A stretch of 64,000 nucleotides of DNA from positions 22,517-86,516 of the forward strand of contig NZ_JHYS01000016.1 in NCBI RefSeq assembly GCF_000688255.1. Reading direction: 5' to 3'. Numbering within the stretch: the first letter of the stretch is position 1; every line of letters begins with the position of its first letter. Positions 1 through 10,100 of this stretch are shown one piece after another. The notes below the pieces were generated by a model. It was not told the DNA's origin. It made no database searches and was given only the letters and a program-made list of their open reading frames with translations. The DNA is from Simplicispira psychrophila DSM 11588 (GTDB lineage Bacteria > Pseudomonadota > Gammaproteobacteria > Burkholderiales > Burkholderiaceae_C). Both the position numbers and the translations under genes were made by a program.

Positions 1-1
1 C

Positions 2-457
2 ACTGGTCGTTACATCGTTCAGCGCGATACCGCTGCTTGGCGCCTGCAAGTTCGCCTGTCGTTTATTTTGGCCATCGTCTGTGCGGGGGTCGGCGTGCTG
101 AATATGCCCGGACAAGATTTGGACCGGGCCTTTTTGGCCATCGGTATGTTTTTCTGTCTGTTTGCCAGCTTTAGCGTGGCCAAAACCCAGCGCGACAACC
201 GCGATGGGCAGGTCGATACCTCGATGTGGGTGATTGCGGTGTGGATTGCCTTTGCCGCCGCTGTGTTGTTGACCGGCTGGGGCTTGTGGCGCATGAATAT
301 CGAGCAGTGGCAAAAATATTACATGCTGGTCAGCTGGCTGTTCATGGTCAGCAGCACCTTCACTTTGGCCAAGACGATTCGCGACGCGCAAGAGGCGGAT
401 TTGCTGGAGCAGCGCTCGGCGCGCGCGCGCAGTGCTGCAGAAGGCGATGCGGCCTGA
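2..457 (+). CDS. YiaA/YiaB-family inner membrane protein (5' truncated by window edge)
   Basis: The reading frame is already open at base 2 and runs to a TGA at 455-457, so the true start lies upstream of the window. The visible product has an N-terminal segment RDTAAWRLQVRLSFILA, followed by paired hydrophobic helices. Two helix pairs are each followed by a similar SFSVAKTQRD or TFTLAKTIRD segment, which indicates an internally duplicated two-helix unit. That layout is typical of YiaA/YiaB inner membrane proteins, whose role is poorly known. The C-terminus is charged and probably cytoplasmic. Family assignment is by recalled motif pattern; function is not inferred. Confidence 0.7.
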   Translation, partial: TGRYIVQRDTAAWRLQVRLSFILAIVCAGVGVLNMPGQDLDRAFLAIGMFFCLFASFSVAKTQRDNRDGQVDTSMWVIAVWIAFAAAVLLTGWGLWRMNIEQWQKYYMLVSWLFMVSSTFTLAKTIRDAQEADLLEQRSARARSAAEGDAA

Positions 458-469
458 GCCGACGCTGAT

Positions 470-1303
470 TTAGTGCGGTAAGCGCGATTTCTTGGAGTCC
501 AAAAATCGCTGCTGACTTGCCAATGGCTCGGCCGCACTGCGGCTGAGTTTGATTTCCCGCAGCCGTATTTCTTCCAGCAACAAATCAAGCTGCTGGCGCA
601 AGGCGACTTGCGCGCAGGGCTGGTCGCTGAGTAACTGCTGGCCGCGCTGCGCCACCGGCACGCGCAGGTAAGCCGCGACGCTGTCGGGCACGTAGCGGCG
701 CAAGCATTCGCGCAGGTACAGCCGGTCGTCCAGGGTGAAATGCTCGTCCTGCACCACCGTCTGCTGGCCGATGCGCTGTAACGCCTCTTTGATGGCCAGC
801 AGGCGCACAGCATTTGCTTCATCCAACTCCGCAGCGGCTTTTTCTAGTGCAGTGTCAAAGGCGGCCAGCGAGGCGGGGTCAAACAACCGCGCCGGCATGG
901 CGCCTGCCCCTAATCTGCTGGCGGCGCTGGCCTTGTCGTGGAGGATTTTCCAGCCGACTGCGCTGCCCGCGGCAATGGCGATGCCGACCACCACCAGCAG
1001 CATCAGCGATTGAATCGCCCCCAGCAAGGCCACAATGCCGCCGCAAGCCGCCAGCACGCCCAAAGCGATCTGTGCGCCCGACGCCGGTTTTTGTGCTGAC
1101 ACCCGCGACGACGAGAGGTGATCCACCAGCGAAACGCCAAACCGGTTACGGGTGTGTATGCGCTCGATGCGCTCTTGCAACGCTGCGTGCGGCTCTCGCT
1201 GATCTCGCTCCTGCCGTGCGCTGTGCTGTTGCTTCAGCGCAGTGCGGCGGTTGACAGGGCCGTCGCCCGAGATCAGGCGACTGTCTTCTTCTGGCGGGTG
1301 CAT
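470..1303 (-). CDS. hypothetical protein with two central membrane helices
   Basis: I do not recognise this 277-residue protein. Residues 1-70 are hydrophilic and rich in Arg, Gln and Glu. Residues about 77-97 and 100-120 form two adjacent hydrophobic helices suggesting a membrane hairpin. The remaining 150 residues are Ala/Leu/Glu/Arg-rich and probably alpha-helical, perhaps coiled coil. It is convergent with the YiaA-type gene. It lies downstream of recD on the same strand, separated by 85 bases that hold a dispersed repeat, so it could be read from the recCBD transcript. No clear ribosome binding site precedes the ATG. Coding preference matches neighbouring genes, so it is probably real. 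Confidence 0.6.
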   Translation of the reverse strand: MHPPEEDSRLISGDGPVNRRTALKQQHSARQERDQREPHAALQERIERIHTRNRFGVSLVDHLSSSRVSAQKPASGAQIALGVLAACGGIVALLGAIQSLMLLVVVGIAIAAGSAVGWKILHDKASAASRLGAGAMPARLFDPASLAAFDTALEKAAAELDEANAVRLLAIKEALQRIGQQTVVQDEHFTLDDRLYLRECLRRYVPDSVAAYLRVPVAQRGQQLLSDQPCAQVALRQQLDLLLEEIRLREIKLSRSAAEPLASQQRFLDSKKSRLPH

Positions 1304-1319
1304 TGTGATGATTTTTAGG

Positions 1320-1369
1320 TCAAATCAGCCTCTAGCCCTTTATATATCTGCGCTATCAGCTATTTATTT
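1320..1369 (-). repeat. dispersed ATAGCT/TAGCGC repeat, copy between recD and the hypothetical gene
   Basis: Read on the minus strand this is AATAGCTGATAGCGCAGATA, then TATAAAGGGCTAGAGGCTGA and TTTG. It fills most of the 85-base gap. It matches the copy inside uvrA (57873-57920) over the blocks AGCTG-TAGCGCA and AAAGGGCTAGAGGC. Other relatives lie at 21663, 24176, 32616, 39664, 50973 and 56226. Confidence 0.8.
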
Positions 1370-1388
1370 AGGAGTAAATAGAGCTTTT

Positions 1389-3446
1389 TTAGCCCAACAA
1401 ATCCTGCAAGCCACTGGCACGCTGCGTACGCTGCTGCACGGCCGTGGCCAACAAACCCGGTTGCGCTGCCACCAAAGTAAACGCTTTGCGCGCGCGGGTG
1501 ATGCCGGTGTAGACCAGTTCGCGGCTGAGTACCGGGCCGGCGTGGGCGGGCAGCACCAGCACGGTGTGTTCAAACTCGGAGCCTTGGCTTTTGTGCACCG
1601 TCATGGCAAACGCAGTTTCGACATGCGCCAGCCGCCCGACGCCGACCGAGCGCAGTTGCGGGCCGTCGGCAAAGTAAACGCGCAGGCGCTGGGTGGCGTC
1701 CGCTCCGGTCGCATCGGGAGCCACGGCAGCTGGCAGGGTGATACCAATGTCGCCGTTAAACACCCCCAGCGCCGGATCGTTGCGCGTGACCATCACCGGG
1801 CGGCCGACGTACCACTCACCGCGCACGCTCAAACGTTTGTCGCGCTGCAACGCGGCTTGCACCGCTTGGTTCAGGCCGGCAGCGCCCCAATCGCCTTCGC
1901 GCACGGCGCACAGCAGGCGAAAGCGGTCAAAGGCAGTCAGCACGCGGTGTACCCATTGCGTATGTGCGACTGCATCACCTGCCGCCGGGCGGTCACTCAT
2001 GCAGTCAAGGTAAGCGCTGTAGCCACCGGGAGCACCGGCGCGGCCTTGCAGCGCCAGCCGCACTACCGCCACCGGATGGACACCTTCATAACAAGCCAGC
2101 GCGCCGCTGCTGTCGTCGGCCAAGCGTTGCTGGGCGGCTTGTGCGTTGCCGTCGTTGACCACCAGCGCCAGCTCGCCAATCGGACCACTAAAACGCCGAC
2201 TTTCGCGCAGCATCACCGTGTGTTGTGCCAACGGCGGCGTGGTGCCGGTGCTTTGCAGATAGTTCTTGGGAATAGTCTCGCCGGTGGCGGCCAGCGCGTA
2301 AGCGGCGGTGCTGGCGCTGTAGCGGCCAGCTTGCGCGTCGCGGCACAAATCACCGAGCACTGCGCCAGCTTCGACCGAGGCCAGCTGGTCTTTGTCGCCC
2401 AGCAGCACCACCCGCGCCGTCGCGGGCAGCGCAGCCAGCAGCGCGGCCATCATTTCTAAATGCACCATCGAGGCTTCATCGACGATGAGCACGTCAATGT
2501 CCAGCGGCTGACCCGCGTGGTAGCGAAACTGGCGCGTGTCCGGGCGTGCGCCCAGCAGCGAGTGCAGCGTGCGCGCCGCGCCCATGCGCTGGGTCAGCGC
2601 GTCCAAATCGAGACTGCTGCCGACGCGGGTGCGCAGCTCACCCAGCGCGGTGTCGATGGATTGCTTGAGCCGTGCTGCCGCTTTGCCGGTGGGCGCGGCG
2701 AGGGCAATGCGCAGGCGCTCGGGTTGGACATCGACGGCGAACAGCAGCGCCAGCAGACGCGCGGCGGTGTAGGTTTTGCCAGTGCCGGGGCCGCCGGTGA
2801 TGACAGAAAAGCGTCCGCGCAGGGCCAGCGCACAGGCCAGCTTTTGCCAGTCAGGCGCGGCAGATGTAACGGATGCCGTAGACGCATCGGAGGTAAACAA
2901 GCGATCCAGCCACGGGCGCACCTTGCTGGCATCGACCGGTACGGGTGTGGCAGTGCGCGCCACAATCTGCTGCGCTACGGCGCATTCGTAGCCCCAGTAG
3001 CGGCGCAGGTACAGCCGGGGCGCCTCGGCACTACCGCGCAGCACCAAGGGCTGGTCAGCTGGTTCGTTGCCTTCGTCGCCATCGACCACGCCGCTGGCCA
3101 GCAGCGCGGCGTGCCAGTGCGCCAGCTTGCGCGGCAAGCGTGACAACAGCGCGTCGAGTTCCTCCAGCGCCTTGGCCGGCCAACCCAGCACGGCGCTGGG
3201 TTGCGCCAGCAGCGGCGCCAGCAGCAGGCAACTGTGACCGCGCCCTTCCATATGGGCCAGCAGGGCAGTGGCGACCATTACGACGGGCGCAGCGTGTGGG
3301 TCCAGCTCGGCCATGAAGGCGGCCAGTGCGCTGTCGAGCCGGCGCAACCAGCCGGCCTCGCTCCACGCGCGCAGGATGTCCAAGGTGTCCTCGGGGCTGA
3401 TGGGGCCGGTAGTGGGCATGGCGAAATCTTTCAGGGCGGTATTCAT
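1389..3446 (-). CDS. recD: RecD, exodeoxyribonuclease V alpha subunit (5'-3' helicase)
   Basis: This 685-residue superfamily 1B helicase is the fast 5'-3' motor of RecBCD, which processes double-strand breaks for recombination. Walker A GGPGTGKTYTA lies near residue 218. Walker B (VLIVDEASMV), the motif VLLGDKDQLASVE and the C-terminal motif VHKSQGSEFEHTV follow in the expected order. The start overlaps the end of recB by four bases (ATGA), so it is translationally coupled as the last gene of recC-recB-recD. Length is normal for the family. The N-terminal RecB-interacting region (residues 1-150) is Ala/Leu-rich. Confidence 0.95.
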   Translation of the reverse strand: MNTALKDFAMPTTGPISPEDTLDILRAWSEAGWLRRLDSALAAFMAELDPHAAPVVMVATALLAHMEGRGHSCLLLAPLLAQPSAVLGWPAKALEELDALLSRLPRKLAHWHAALLASGVVDGDEGNEPADQPLVLRGSAEAPRLYLRRYWGYECAVAQQIVARTATPVPVDASKVRPWLDRLFTSDASTASVTSAAPDWQKLACALALRGRFSVITGGPGTGKTYTAARLLALLFAVDVQPERLRIALAAPTGKAAARLKQSIDTALGELRTRVGSSLDLDALTQRMGAARTLHSLLGARPDTRQFRYHAGQPLDIDVLIVDEASMVHLEMMAALLAALPATARVVLLGDKDQLASVEAGAVLGDLCRDAQAGRYSASTAAYALAATGETIPKNYLQSTGTTPPLAQHTVMLRESRRFSGPIGELALVVNDGNAQAAQQRLADDSSGALACYEGVHPVAVVRLALQGRAGAPGGYSAYLDCMSDRPAAGDAVAHTQWVHRVLTAFDRFRLLCAVREGDWGAAGLNQAVQAALQRDKRLSVRGEWYVGRPVMVTRNDPALGVFNGDIGITLPAAVAPDATGADATQRLRVYFADGPQLRSVGVGRLAHVETAFAMTVHKSQGSEFEHTVLVLPAHAGPVLSRELVYTGITRARKAFTLVAAQPGLLATAVQQRTQRASGLQDLLG

Positions 3447-6400
3447 GCGCTCTGCTCCTCACGCGCCAGCAACTGGTCTAGCGCGTCCAACAATTCCAGC
3501 GGGGGTGCGACGGTGAACACGCCGCTTTCGGGGCCGTCAATGCCGCGCAAGAACAGGTAAATCGCGCCGCCCACATGCTGCGCCGGGTCGTAGGCATCAC
3601 CCAAGCGCTGGCGCAGCAAGCGATGCAAAGCCAGCAGGTACAGGGCAGCCTGCACGTCATAGCGGTGCGCCGCCATGGCCTGCGCCAGTGCTTCTAGGTG
3701 GTAGGCCGAGCCCTCAGTGCCGAGCTGGTTGGATTTGTAATCCAGCACCCAGTAACGCCCTTCGTGCTCAAACACCAAGTCGGCAAAACCCATCAACATC
3801 CCGTGCAAAGTGCGCTCGGGCAGCGCGGCGCGCTCGTGGCCGATCAGCAGGTGCTGACAGCACAGGGCATCGACGTCGCTGGCCGGTAACTGGCCGGTGG
3901 GCAGCCAAAACTCCATCTCGGGCAAGACGTTTTTGAGCGCATTCAGCGGCGTACCCAACGCTGTACCCAAGCTGGGCAGCGGTGTTGCTACCACGGCACT
4001 GAGCCACTCGATAACGCTGTCGGCCTCGGCGCTGTAGCCGCCGCGCTCGCAGCGGCGGCGCAGACGCTCGGCCAAGGGAGTGTCGGCCGCCAACGCAAAG
4101 CCTTCACCCGCCAGCCACTCCATTTGATCGTGCAAAAAGTTGCCAATCACCGGGCCGCGCTTGAATTGGTGCCAGACCGCAGCGCTGATGGCGGCGGCTA
4201 TGCGCGTCGGCAAGACAGCCACGGGGTTGTCCAACGCCCGCTCATCGTCGCCCGAGCGCTGCAAGGCGACGGCGCTGTGGCTGGCCACGCTCTGGCCGAC
4301 ACCGCGCACCAATTGCGAGAAGCTGCCAATGCCCCAGCGGCGCTCAAACTCGGCGCTATAGACCGGCTGCTCGTGCAGCGGCGCGGACGCGGCGCGCTGT
4401 GCCAGTTTGGTGAGCGGTACGTCACGGGGCAGACCGTGTTCCACCGCGTGCAGAGCGATGTCATTTCGGCCCTCAGCCAGCGCTTGCAGCGGCCCCAGCC
4501 AGCCGCCTGCGCTATACGGCTGCGCTCCGCCCAGCCAGTAACCGGCGGCGCTGTGGTGCGTAGTGCAGTCCTTGCCGTTACCGACCTTGAGCGCACCAAA
4601 CCCCAGCCACAGCGCATGGCGCGCGCGCGTCAGGGCGACGTACAACAGGCGCAGGTCTTCGCGCTGGCGCTCCAAGTCGGCCTGCTCCAACGCCTCGTCA
4701 GTCAATGTCAGGTGCAAATGGCGCTGGCCGCTGTCGTCCGCCAAATTCAAAAACGAGGTGTAGCGGCGCGTCACGGCGCGGTAGCTGCAGGCGAACGGCA
4801 GGCACACCACCGGGTATTCCAGCCCTTTGCTTTTGTGGATGGTGACGACTTTGACCAAATCAGCATCGCTTTCGAGGCGAACAATTTGCTCATCGCTACC
4901 GCCGCGCTCGCCCTGCAATTGCTGGCCCAGCCAGCGGATCAAGGCTTGCTCACCTTCCAGTTGCGCGCTGGCCACTTGCAGCAGTTCGGCTAAGTGCAAA
5001 AAATTGGTTAAGCGGCGTTCGCCGTCCGGCTCCTTTAACCAACGCACTGGTAAATCCAACTGGTGCAAGGTCTGGCGCAGCATGGTCAACACGCCTTGCG
5101 TTTGCCAGACATGGTGCAAGGCGCGCAATTGCTCGCTGCGCACATCCAGCGCATCATCGTCGGTGGCCAAGCACCGCAGCTCGTCCAGCGACAAACCCAC
5201 GGTGCACGTCGCCAAGCCAGCGCGCACGCGGCGCACATCCAGCGGCTCGGCCACAGCGTGCAGCCAGTGCAGCAGGTCTTGCGCCTCGCGGCTGTCAAAT
5301 ACCGAATCTTTGTCCGACAGATACACCGAGGCCACGCCGCGCCGGCGCAATTCGCGGCGCACGGCTTGGGCTTCTTTGCCAGTGCGTACCAGCACCGCAA
5401 TGTCGGCGGGGCGCAGACGTTGCAATGGCTGGCCCGATTCGGCAAAACCGGCTTGGTCGTCGTTCAGCCAGGTGCTGATGCGCTCGGCGCACAGCGCGGC
5501 AAACAAGCGCCGGTGCTCTTCGCCGCTGCGCAGCTCCAAATCGTGCGTCACAGCCAGCGCGGCGACCGGGCCGTCAGTGGTCTGAAAGTGCTCGGGGCGG
5601 CCACTGGCACCCACGGCCACGAACGGCAATGGGTTGTCAGCGGGGGCGGCGTCGCTGCGGAAGCGGAAAGCGCCGGCGCCGGTGCGCGCTTCGGCCTGCA
5701 CAAAGCTGTGGTTAACCGCATTCACCAGCGCCTGGGTCGAGCGGTAGTTGGTGCCCAGCACATAGTGGCGTCCGGCAGTGGCGCGGCGCGCAGACAAATA
5801 GCTGTAAATGTCGGCACCACGGAAACCGTAGATGGATTGCTTGGGGTCGCCAATCAGCAGCAGCGCGGTGCTCGGGTCGTTGTCTGCGGTGCGGTAAAGC
5901 TGTTCAAACAGCCGGTATTGCAGCGGCGAGGTGTCTTGAAACTCGTCAATCAGGGCCACCGGGTGCTGCGCAATCATGCGGGCGCGCAAGCGTTCGCCGT
6001 TCGGCCCGGCCAGCGCTTGGTCGAGGCGCTCCAGCATGTCTTGAAAGCCAAAGGTGCCAGCGTGCTGCTTCAGTTCAACCCGGCGCGCTTGGACGTGGGC
6101 GGCGGCGTGCAAGCGCAGTGCGGTGGCGGGGTCGGGCAGCGCTTTTTGCGCAGCAAGCAGGTCGGCAAAGGCTTGGAAATCGCTGGGTAGGGTGATCGGG
6201 GCGGCACCGTCTTTGCGTGCCTCCAGCAGACCGTCCGGGGCCAGCCGCCATTGCGCTGGGCCGGTTAAATCAAGGGGCAGGCTGTCAGCGCTGCGGGCCC
6301 ACGCAGACAGGTCATTGAGCCATCCGGTGTAGTGGCGTGATGCCAGTTTGCGCCGGTCCCAGTCGCACACTTTGGGCGCAGTTTGGGCATCCAGCCAGTC

Positions 6401-7156
6401 TTGCATGGCTTGCGCGCGCGCCGCCCAACCGACTTTCAGCGCGGCGATAGCATCGCGGTAGGCCTGCATATGCTGCTGCACACATTCAGCCAGCGTGCCT
6501 GCGCCACTGCCGGGCAGTAGGGTTTGCTCGGCCAGCTTGTGCATATCATCCACCAAGGCAGCGACATTGCCCCACACCTTCAACACATCGTCGAGTGCTT
6601 CGCCGCGCAGGGGGTAGCACTGCTGGCGCCAGTAGTCTTGTGCGGCTTCGGTGTGGACGGCGTGCTCGTCAGCACTGAGTTCTTCGTCAAACAAGCAACC
6701 GCTGTCAAAAGCGTGTTCGCGCAACATCCGCTGGCACCACGCGTCGATGGTGTGCACTGCCGCGTCGTCCATGCCTTCCGCCGCCATCGCCAAACGCCAA
6801 GCGGCGCTGCGGCGCTCAATGCCTTCGGGGTAGGCGGCCAGCAAGTCGGCCAGAAATTCATCCTGCGCCGGCACCGCCCTCTCACCGCGAAAGCACTGCG
6901 CGGCTTCTATCAGCCGCGCACGAATGCGGTCAGACAACTCGCGCGTGGCGGCGCGGGTAAAGGTCATCACCAAGATGTCCGCCGGGCGCAGCGGCTGAGG
7001 AAAGGCGTTGGCACCGCCGTGACCGAGCACCAAGCGCAGGTACAGCGCGGCAATCGTCCACGTCTTGCCAGTGCCGGCGCTGGCTTCAATCAGGCGACTG
7101 CCCCACAGCGGAAAATCAATGGCCTGCAACGCGGTGCTAGGAGAATGTGTCGTCAT
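3443..7156 (-). CDS. recB: RecB, exodeoxyribonuclease V beta subunit (helicase-nuclease)
   Basis: RecB is the 3'-5' helicase and only nuclease of the RecBCD complex, and it loads RecA after Chi. The 1,237-residue product carries Walker A EASAGTGKT near residue 25. It also has the UvrD-type motifs ALIDEFQDTSPLQYRLF, LLIGDPKQSIYGFRGAD and VTIHKSKGLEYPVV, and the LYVALTRARHALW box. The C-terminal PD-(D/E)XK nuclease shows GFADLVFEHEGRYWVLDYKS near residue 1130, so the nuclease site looks intact. It overlaps recC upstream and recD downstream by four bases each, indicating a tightly coupled operon. Confidence 0.96.
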   Translation of the reverse strand: MTTHSPSTALQAIDFPLWGSRLIEASAGTGKTWTIAALYLRLVLGHGGANAFPQPLRPADILVMTFTRAATRELSDRIRARLIEAAQCFRGERAVPAQDEFLADLLAAYPEGIERRSAAWRLAMAAEGMDDAAVHTIDAWCQRMLREHAFDSGCLFDEELSADEHAVHTEAAQDYWRQQCYPLRGEALDDVLKVWGNVAALVDDMHKLAEQTLLPGSGAGTLAECVQQHMQAYRDAIAALKVGWAARAQAMQDWLDAQTAPKVCDWDRRKLASRHYTGWLNDLSAWARSADSLPLDLTGPAQWRLAPDGLLEARKDGAAPITLPSDFQAFADLLAAQKALPDPATALRLHAAAHVQARRVELKQHAGTFGFQDMLERLDQALAGPNGERLRARMIAQHPVALIDEFQDTSPLQYRLFEQLYRTADNDPSTALLLIGDPKQSIYGFRGADIYSYLSARRATAGRHYVLGTNYRSTQALVNAVNHSFVQAEARTGAGAFRFRSDAAPADNPLPFVAVGASGRPEHFQTTDGPVAALAVTHDLELRSGEEHRRLFAALCAERISTWLNDDQAGFAESGQPLQRLRPADIAVLVRTGKEAQAVRRELRRRGVASVYLSDKDSVFDSREAQDLLHWLHAVAEPLDVRRVRAGLATCTVGLSLDELRCLATDDDALDVRSEQLRALHHVWQTQGVLTMLRQTLHQLDLPVRWLKEPDGERRLTNFLHLAELLQVASAQLEGEQALIRWLGQQLQGERGGSDEQIVRLESDADLVKVVTIHKSKGLEYPVVCLPFACSYRAVTRRYTSFLNLADDSGQRHLHLTLTDEALEQADLERQREDLRLLYVALTRARHALWLGFGALKVGNGKDCTTHHSAAGYWLGGAQPYSAGGWLGPLQALAEGRNDIALHAVEHGLPRDVPLTKLAQRAASAPLHEQPVYSAEFERRWGIGSFSQLVRGVGQSVASHSAVALQRSGDDERALDNPVAVLPTRIAAAISAAVWHQFKRGPVIGNFLHDQMEWLAGEGFALAADTPLAERLRRRCERGGYSAEADSVIEWLSAVVATPLPSLGTALGTPLNALKNVLPEMEFWLPTGQLPASDVDALCCQHLLIGHERAALPERTLHGMLMGFADLVFEHEGRYWVLDYKSNQLGTEGSAYHLEALAQAMAAHRYDVQAALYLLALHRLLRQRLGDAYDPAQHVGGAIYLFLRGIDGPESGVFTVAPPLELLDALDQLLAREEQSA

Positions 7157-10100
7157 ACGGTGGTTCCTTCAACACTGGCCCTGTCTAAACTGCTCAGGCC
7201 GTGCGGCGTGGCGTGTACGTGGGTATTAGCCCATTCGGCCAGCGGCCCACAAAGGGTATGCGCCAGCCGTTCAAAACGGCCATCGTCGGTGAGCGCATCA
7301 AAGTCGGGGTACATCCGTCCCAAGCAAGGCTCGGCCACGTCGCCATCACGCTGGTAACCGCCGTCATAGGCAGCGGCAGCGACCACCGCCGCCGCTTCTT
7401 TGCCCGTCACCAATGCCAGTCCGGTGCGCAGTGCCAACGGCAACGGCCCGGCCATACCTTCGCGCCACGCGCGCAGCACCTCATCCAACGTAGCTTGGGC
7501 GCTGTCAGCATCCAACGGCGTAATGCGCAGCGTGGCATCGCGCCCCACCAAAATGCCATGCACCACTACGTCACTGGCGGCAGCCGCCAAACTGCGCACC
7601 CAAGCGGTGAGCAGCTTATCGGTGCGCAGCGTGCCTTTTTTAGCGTCTTGCAACAGCTTGGACGGGGTTAACTCCAGCCACACTGGGGCGTCGTCCGGGC
7701 CTTGTGTGCCTTCGCGCAGGTGATCCAGCCAGTCTTGCAGCAGCGGGTTTAGATTCTCTGGAGTGGCCGCGCCCTCTTTGTAGTGCAGCGGCACCCGCGC
7801 CATGGCGGTGGGGTGCTGCGCTTGCACGCGCTGCCAAGCCTGTAGCAGCGGCAACAAAATGGCTTCTAGCTGCGCTTGGGTGCGCTCGGCAAAGCCGCCC
7901 AGCGGCAGCCGACCGGCGCGGCGCAGGTTGTGCAGGCGCGTGCTCAACAAGGCCGCCAGTTCAGCGCTGAGGGTGTCGGCATCGACGCTGTGCAGCTGTG
8001 CCATATCGGTCAACACCTCGTCCACCAAGGTCTGCACTACGCCGTATTCCTCCAGCCCGCCCAAGCCAAAGGATTCGTCATCTGCCGGGTCTTCTTCCCG
8101 CGCATCGAACGCCACGCCCAGCCGCTCGCGGAAAAAAGTTTTGACTGGATTACGCAAAAACCGCGCCAGTTGGTCCACCGTCAGCGGCACGCTGACATCG
8201 GGCGTCCACGCGGTCAAGGGCGCAGCGGCGGTGGTTGTTGCTACGACTGCCACATCCACAGATGCCGACACAGCGTGCGCCGAGCGCCATTCGCGTGCAT
8301 AGGTTTGCAGGCCGGGGGTGCCTTCAAAATAGCGCCGGCTAAACGGTTGCAACGGGTGTTCAGTGGTGCGCGGTGCCAGCACCTCGCCACTCCAGCCCGC
8401 AGCCAAATAGTCGCGCAGTTGCGACACCAGCACCGACGGCGGCTGTGCACTGTTGTCGCGCACGCTGTGCCCCGTCCAACTGACATACAGCACGCGCCGC
8501 GCCGACAGCAGCGCTTCGAGCATCAGCTGGCGATCGTCGCTCTGGCGCGAACGGTCGCCGGGGCGGTGCTGGCCCGGCAAGCCCATCAGGTCAAAGTCGC
8601 TGCGCGGCGCGCGGCGCGGGTAATCGCCATCGTTCATGCCCAGCAGACACACCACCTCAAACGGAATCGCGCGCATTGGCATCAGCGTGCAAAACGTCAC
8701 GCCACCAGCCCGAAAACGCTGGCTCAACGCTGGCTCTTCCAGCGTGTCTAGCCACGCCTTGCGCGCTACCGCCAGAGGTACCGCTTCATCAAACTGTGCT
8801 TGTGCGCAGGCTTCTTGCCAACGGGTCAAAGCGTCATCCAACGCGGCCAACGTGTCGCGATCAGCATCGTCAGTCGGCGCGACCAAATCAGCCAACAGCG
8901 CGCGGCCGCGCTCGGCCCATTGCGCAGGTGTGGCCGGCACGCTGGCTTGCACGCGCCACAACTCAAGGCGGTGCAGCAAGCTGGCCAAGGCACCAGCCAA
9001 TTCAGCCTCCAGCCCGCCGACTTCGCCATACGGCTGCAAGTCAGCAAACGGCGTAGTGCCGCTGGCGTAGCCGAGCAACATCCGGCGCAGACCAAAGGCG
9101 CTGGTGTTTTGCGCACCGCAAGCCGACAGCCCCAGACCGGAGCGCTGGGTTTCATTCAAGCCCCAGCGGATACCGGCACCAGCCATCCACTGTGTCAGCC
9201 GCCCCAGTGCATCGGGTGCCACACCAAAGCGCGCGGCCACGGCGGGCACATCGAGCAAATCACGCAATTCACTGAGCCGGCAGCGCTGCTGCGGCAGGCG
9301 CAACAACCATTCCAGCGCACTGACCAGCGGACTGCTGGCGCGCGCACTCAAGTCTGCGATATCAAACGGAATGAAGCGCTTATCGTGGCGGCCATACTGG
9401 CCAAACACGGCGCGAATCGCTGGTGCCATGGTGTCGATGTTCGGCACCATCACCACCACATCGCGCGGCTGCAACCGGTTGTCCGCCGATCGGTTGGCCA
9501 GCAAGGCCAGCAACTGGTCGTGCAGCACCTCAACTTCGCGAAGCGCGCTGTGCGCTTGGTGAAACACGATGGAGCGATCCAGCGCATCGGCTGTGAGCTT
9601 GGGGTGTTCGGCCAAGGGCCGCAGGTCGCGAATATGTTGCTGCACTTGCAGCAGCAGCGGTGCGCCCGGCGTGTCCTCCTCATCAAACAAATCTACGCGC
9701 GGCAGGGCAAAGCGCTGCTGTGCCTGCTCCGCGTCATCAAACTCATCCAGTTGGCGGACAAAATCGCGCCCTTGGCGACCCCACGCCGCCAGCAACGGAT
9801 GGGCGTGGGCGTGCATATCTTCCAGCGGCAAGTCGACCAAATCACGCCCGGCGCGCAGCGGCTGGCGGCGGCGCTCTAGGCGCAGCAGGTCGCGCCCTTC
9901 CATGATGTCGGCCCAATGAAAGCGGCACGGGTTAGGAATCGCCAGCAGCACCTGGGTATGGCCGGCGAGCGCGGCCAGCATTTGCAGCACCGGCAGTGGC
10001 ACATGTGAAGCGCCAAACAGCACCACGCGCCGCGCCACTGGTTGGTTCGGCTTGGCACCACGGCGCAGTTCCTCCAGCGCCCGCTGGTGAATCAGCGGGC

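Noticed and set aside
1242..2459. 405-codon open frame on the plus strand opposite recD
   Set aside because: It is antisense to a fully recognisable recD and its translation is Arg/Gln/Val/His-rich with no family motif; high G+C produces such frames.
5063..6190. 375-codon plus-strand open frame opposite recB
   Set aside because: Antisense shadow of recB; no start signal and no motif.
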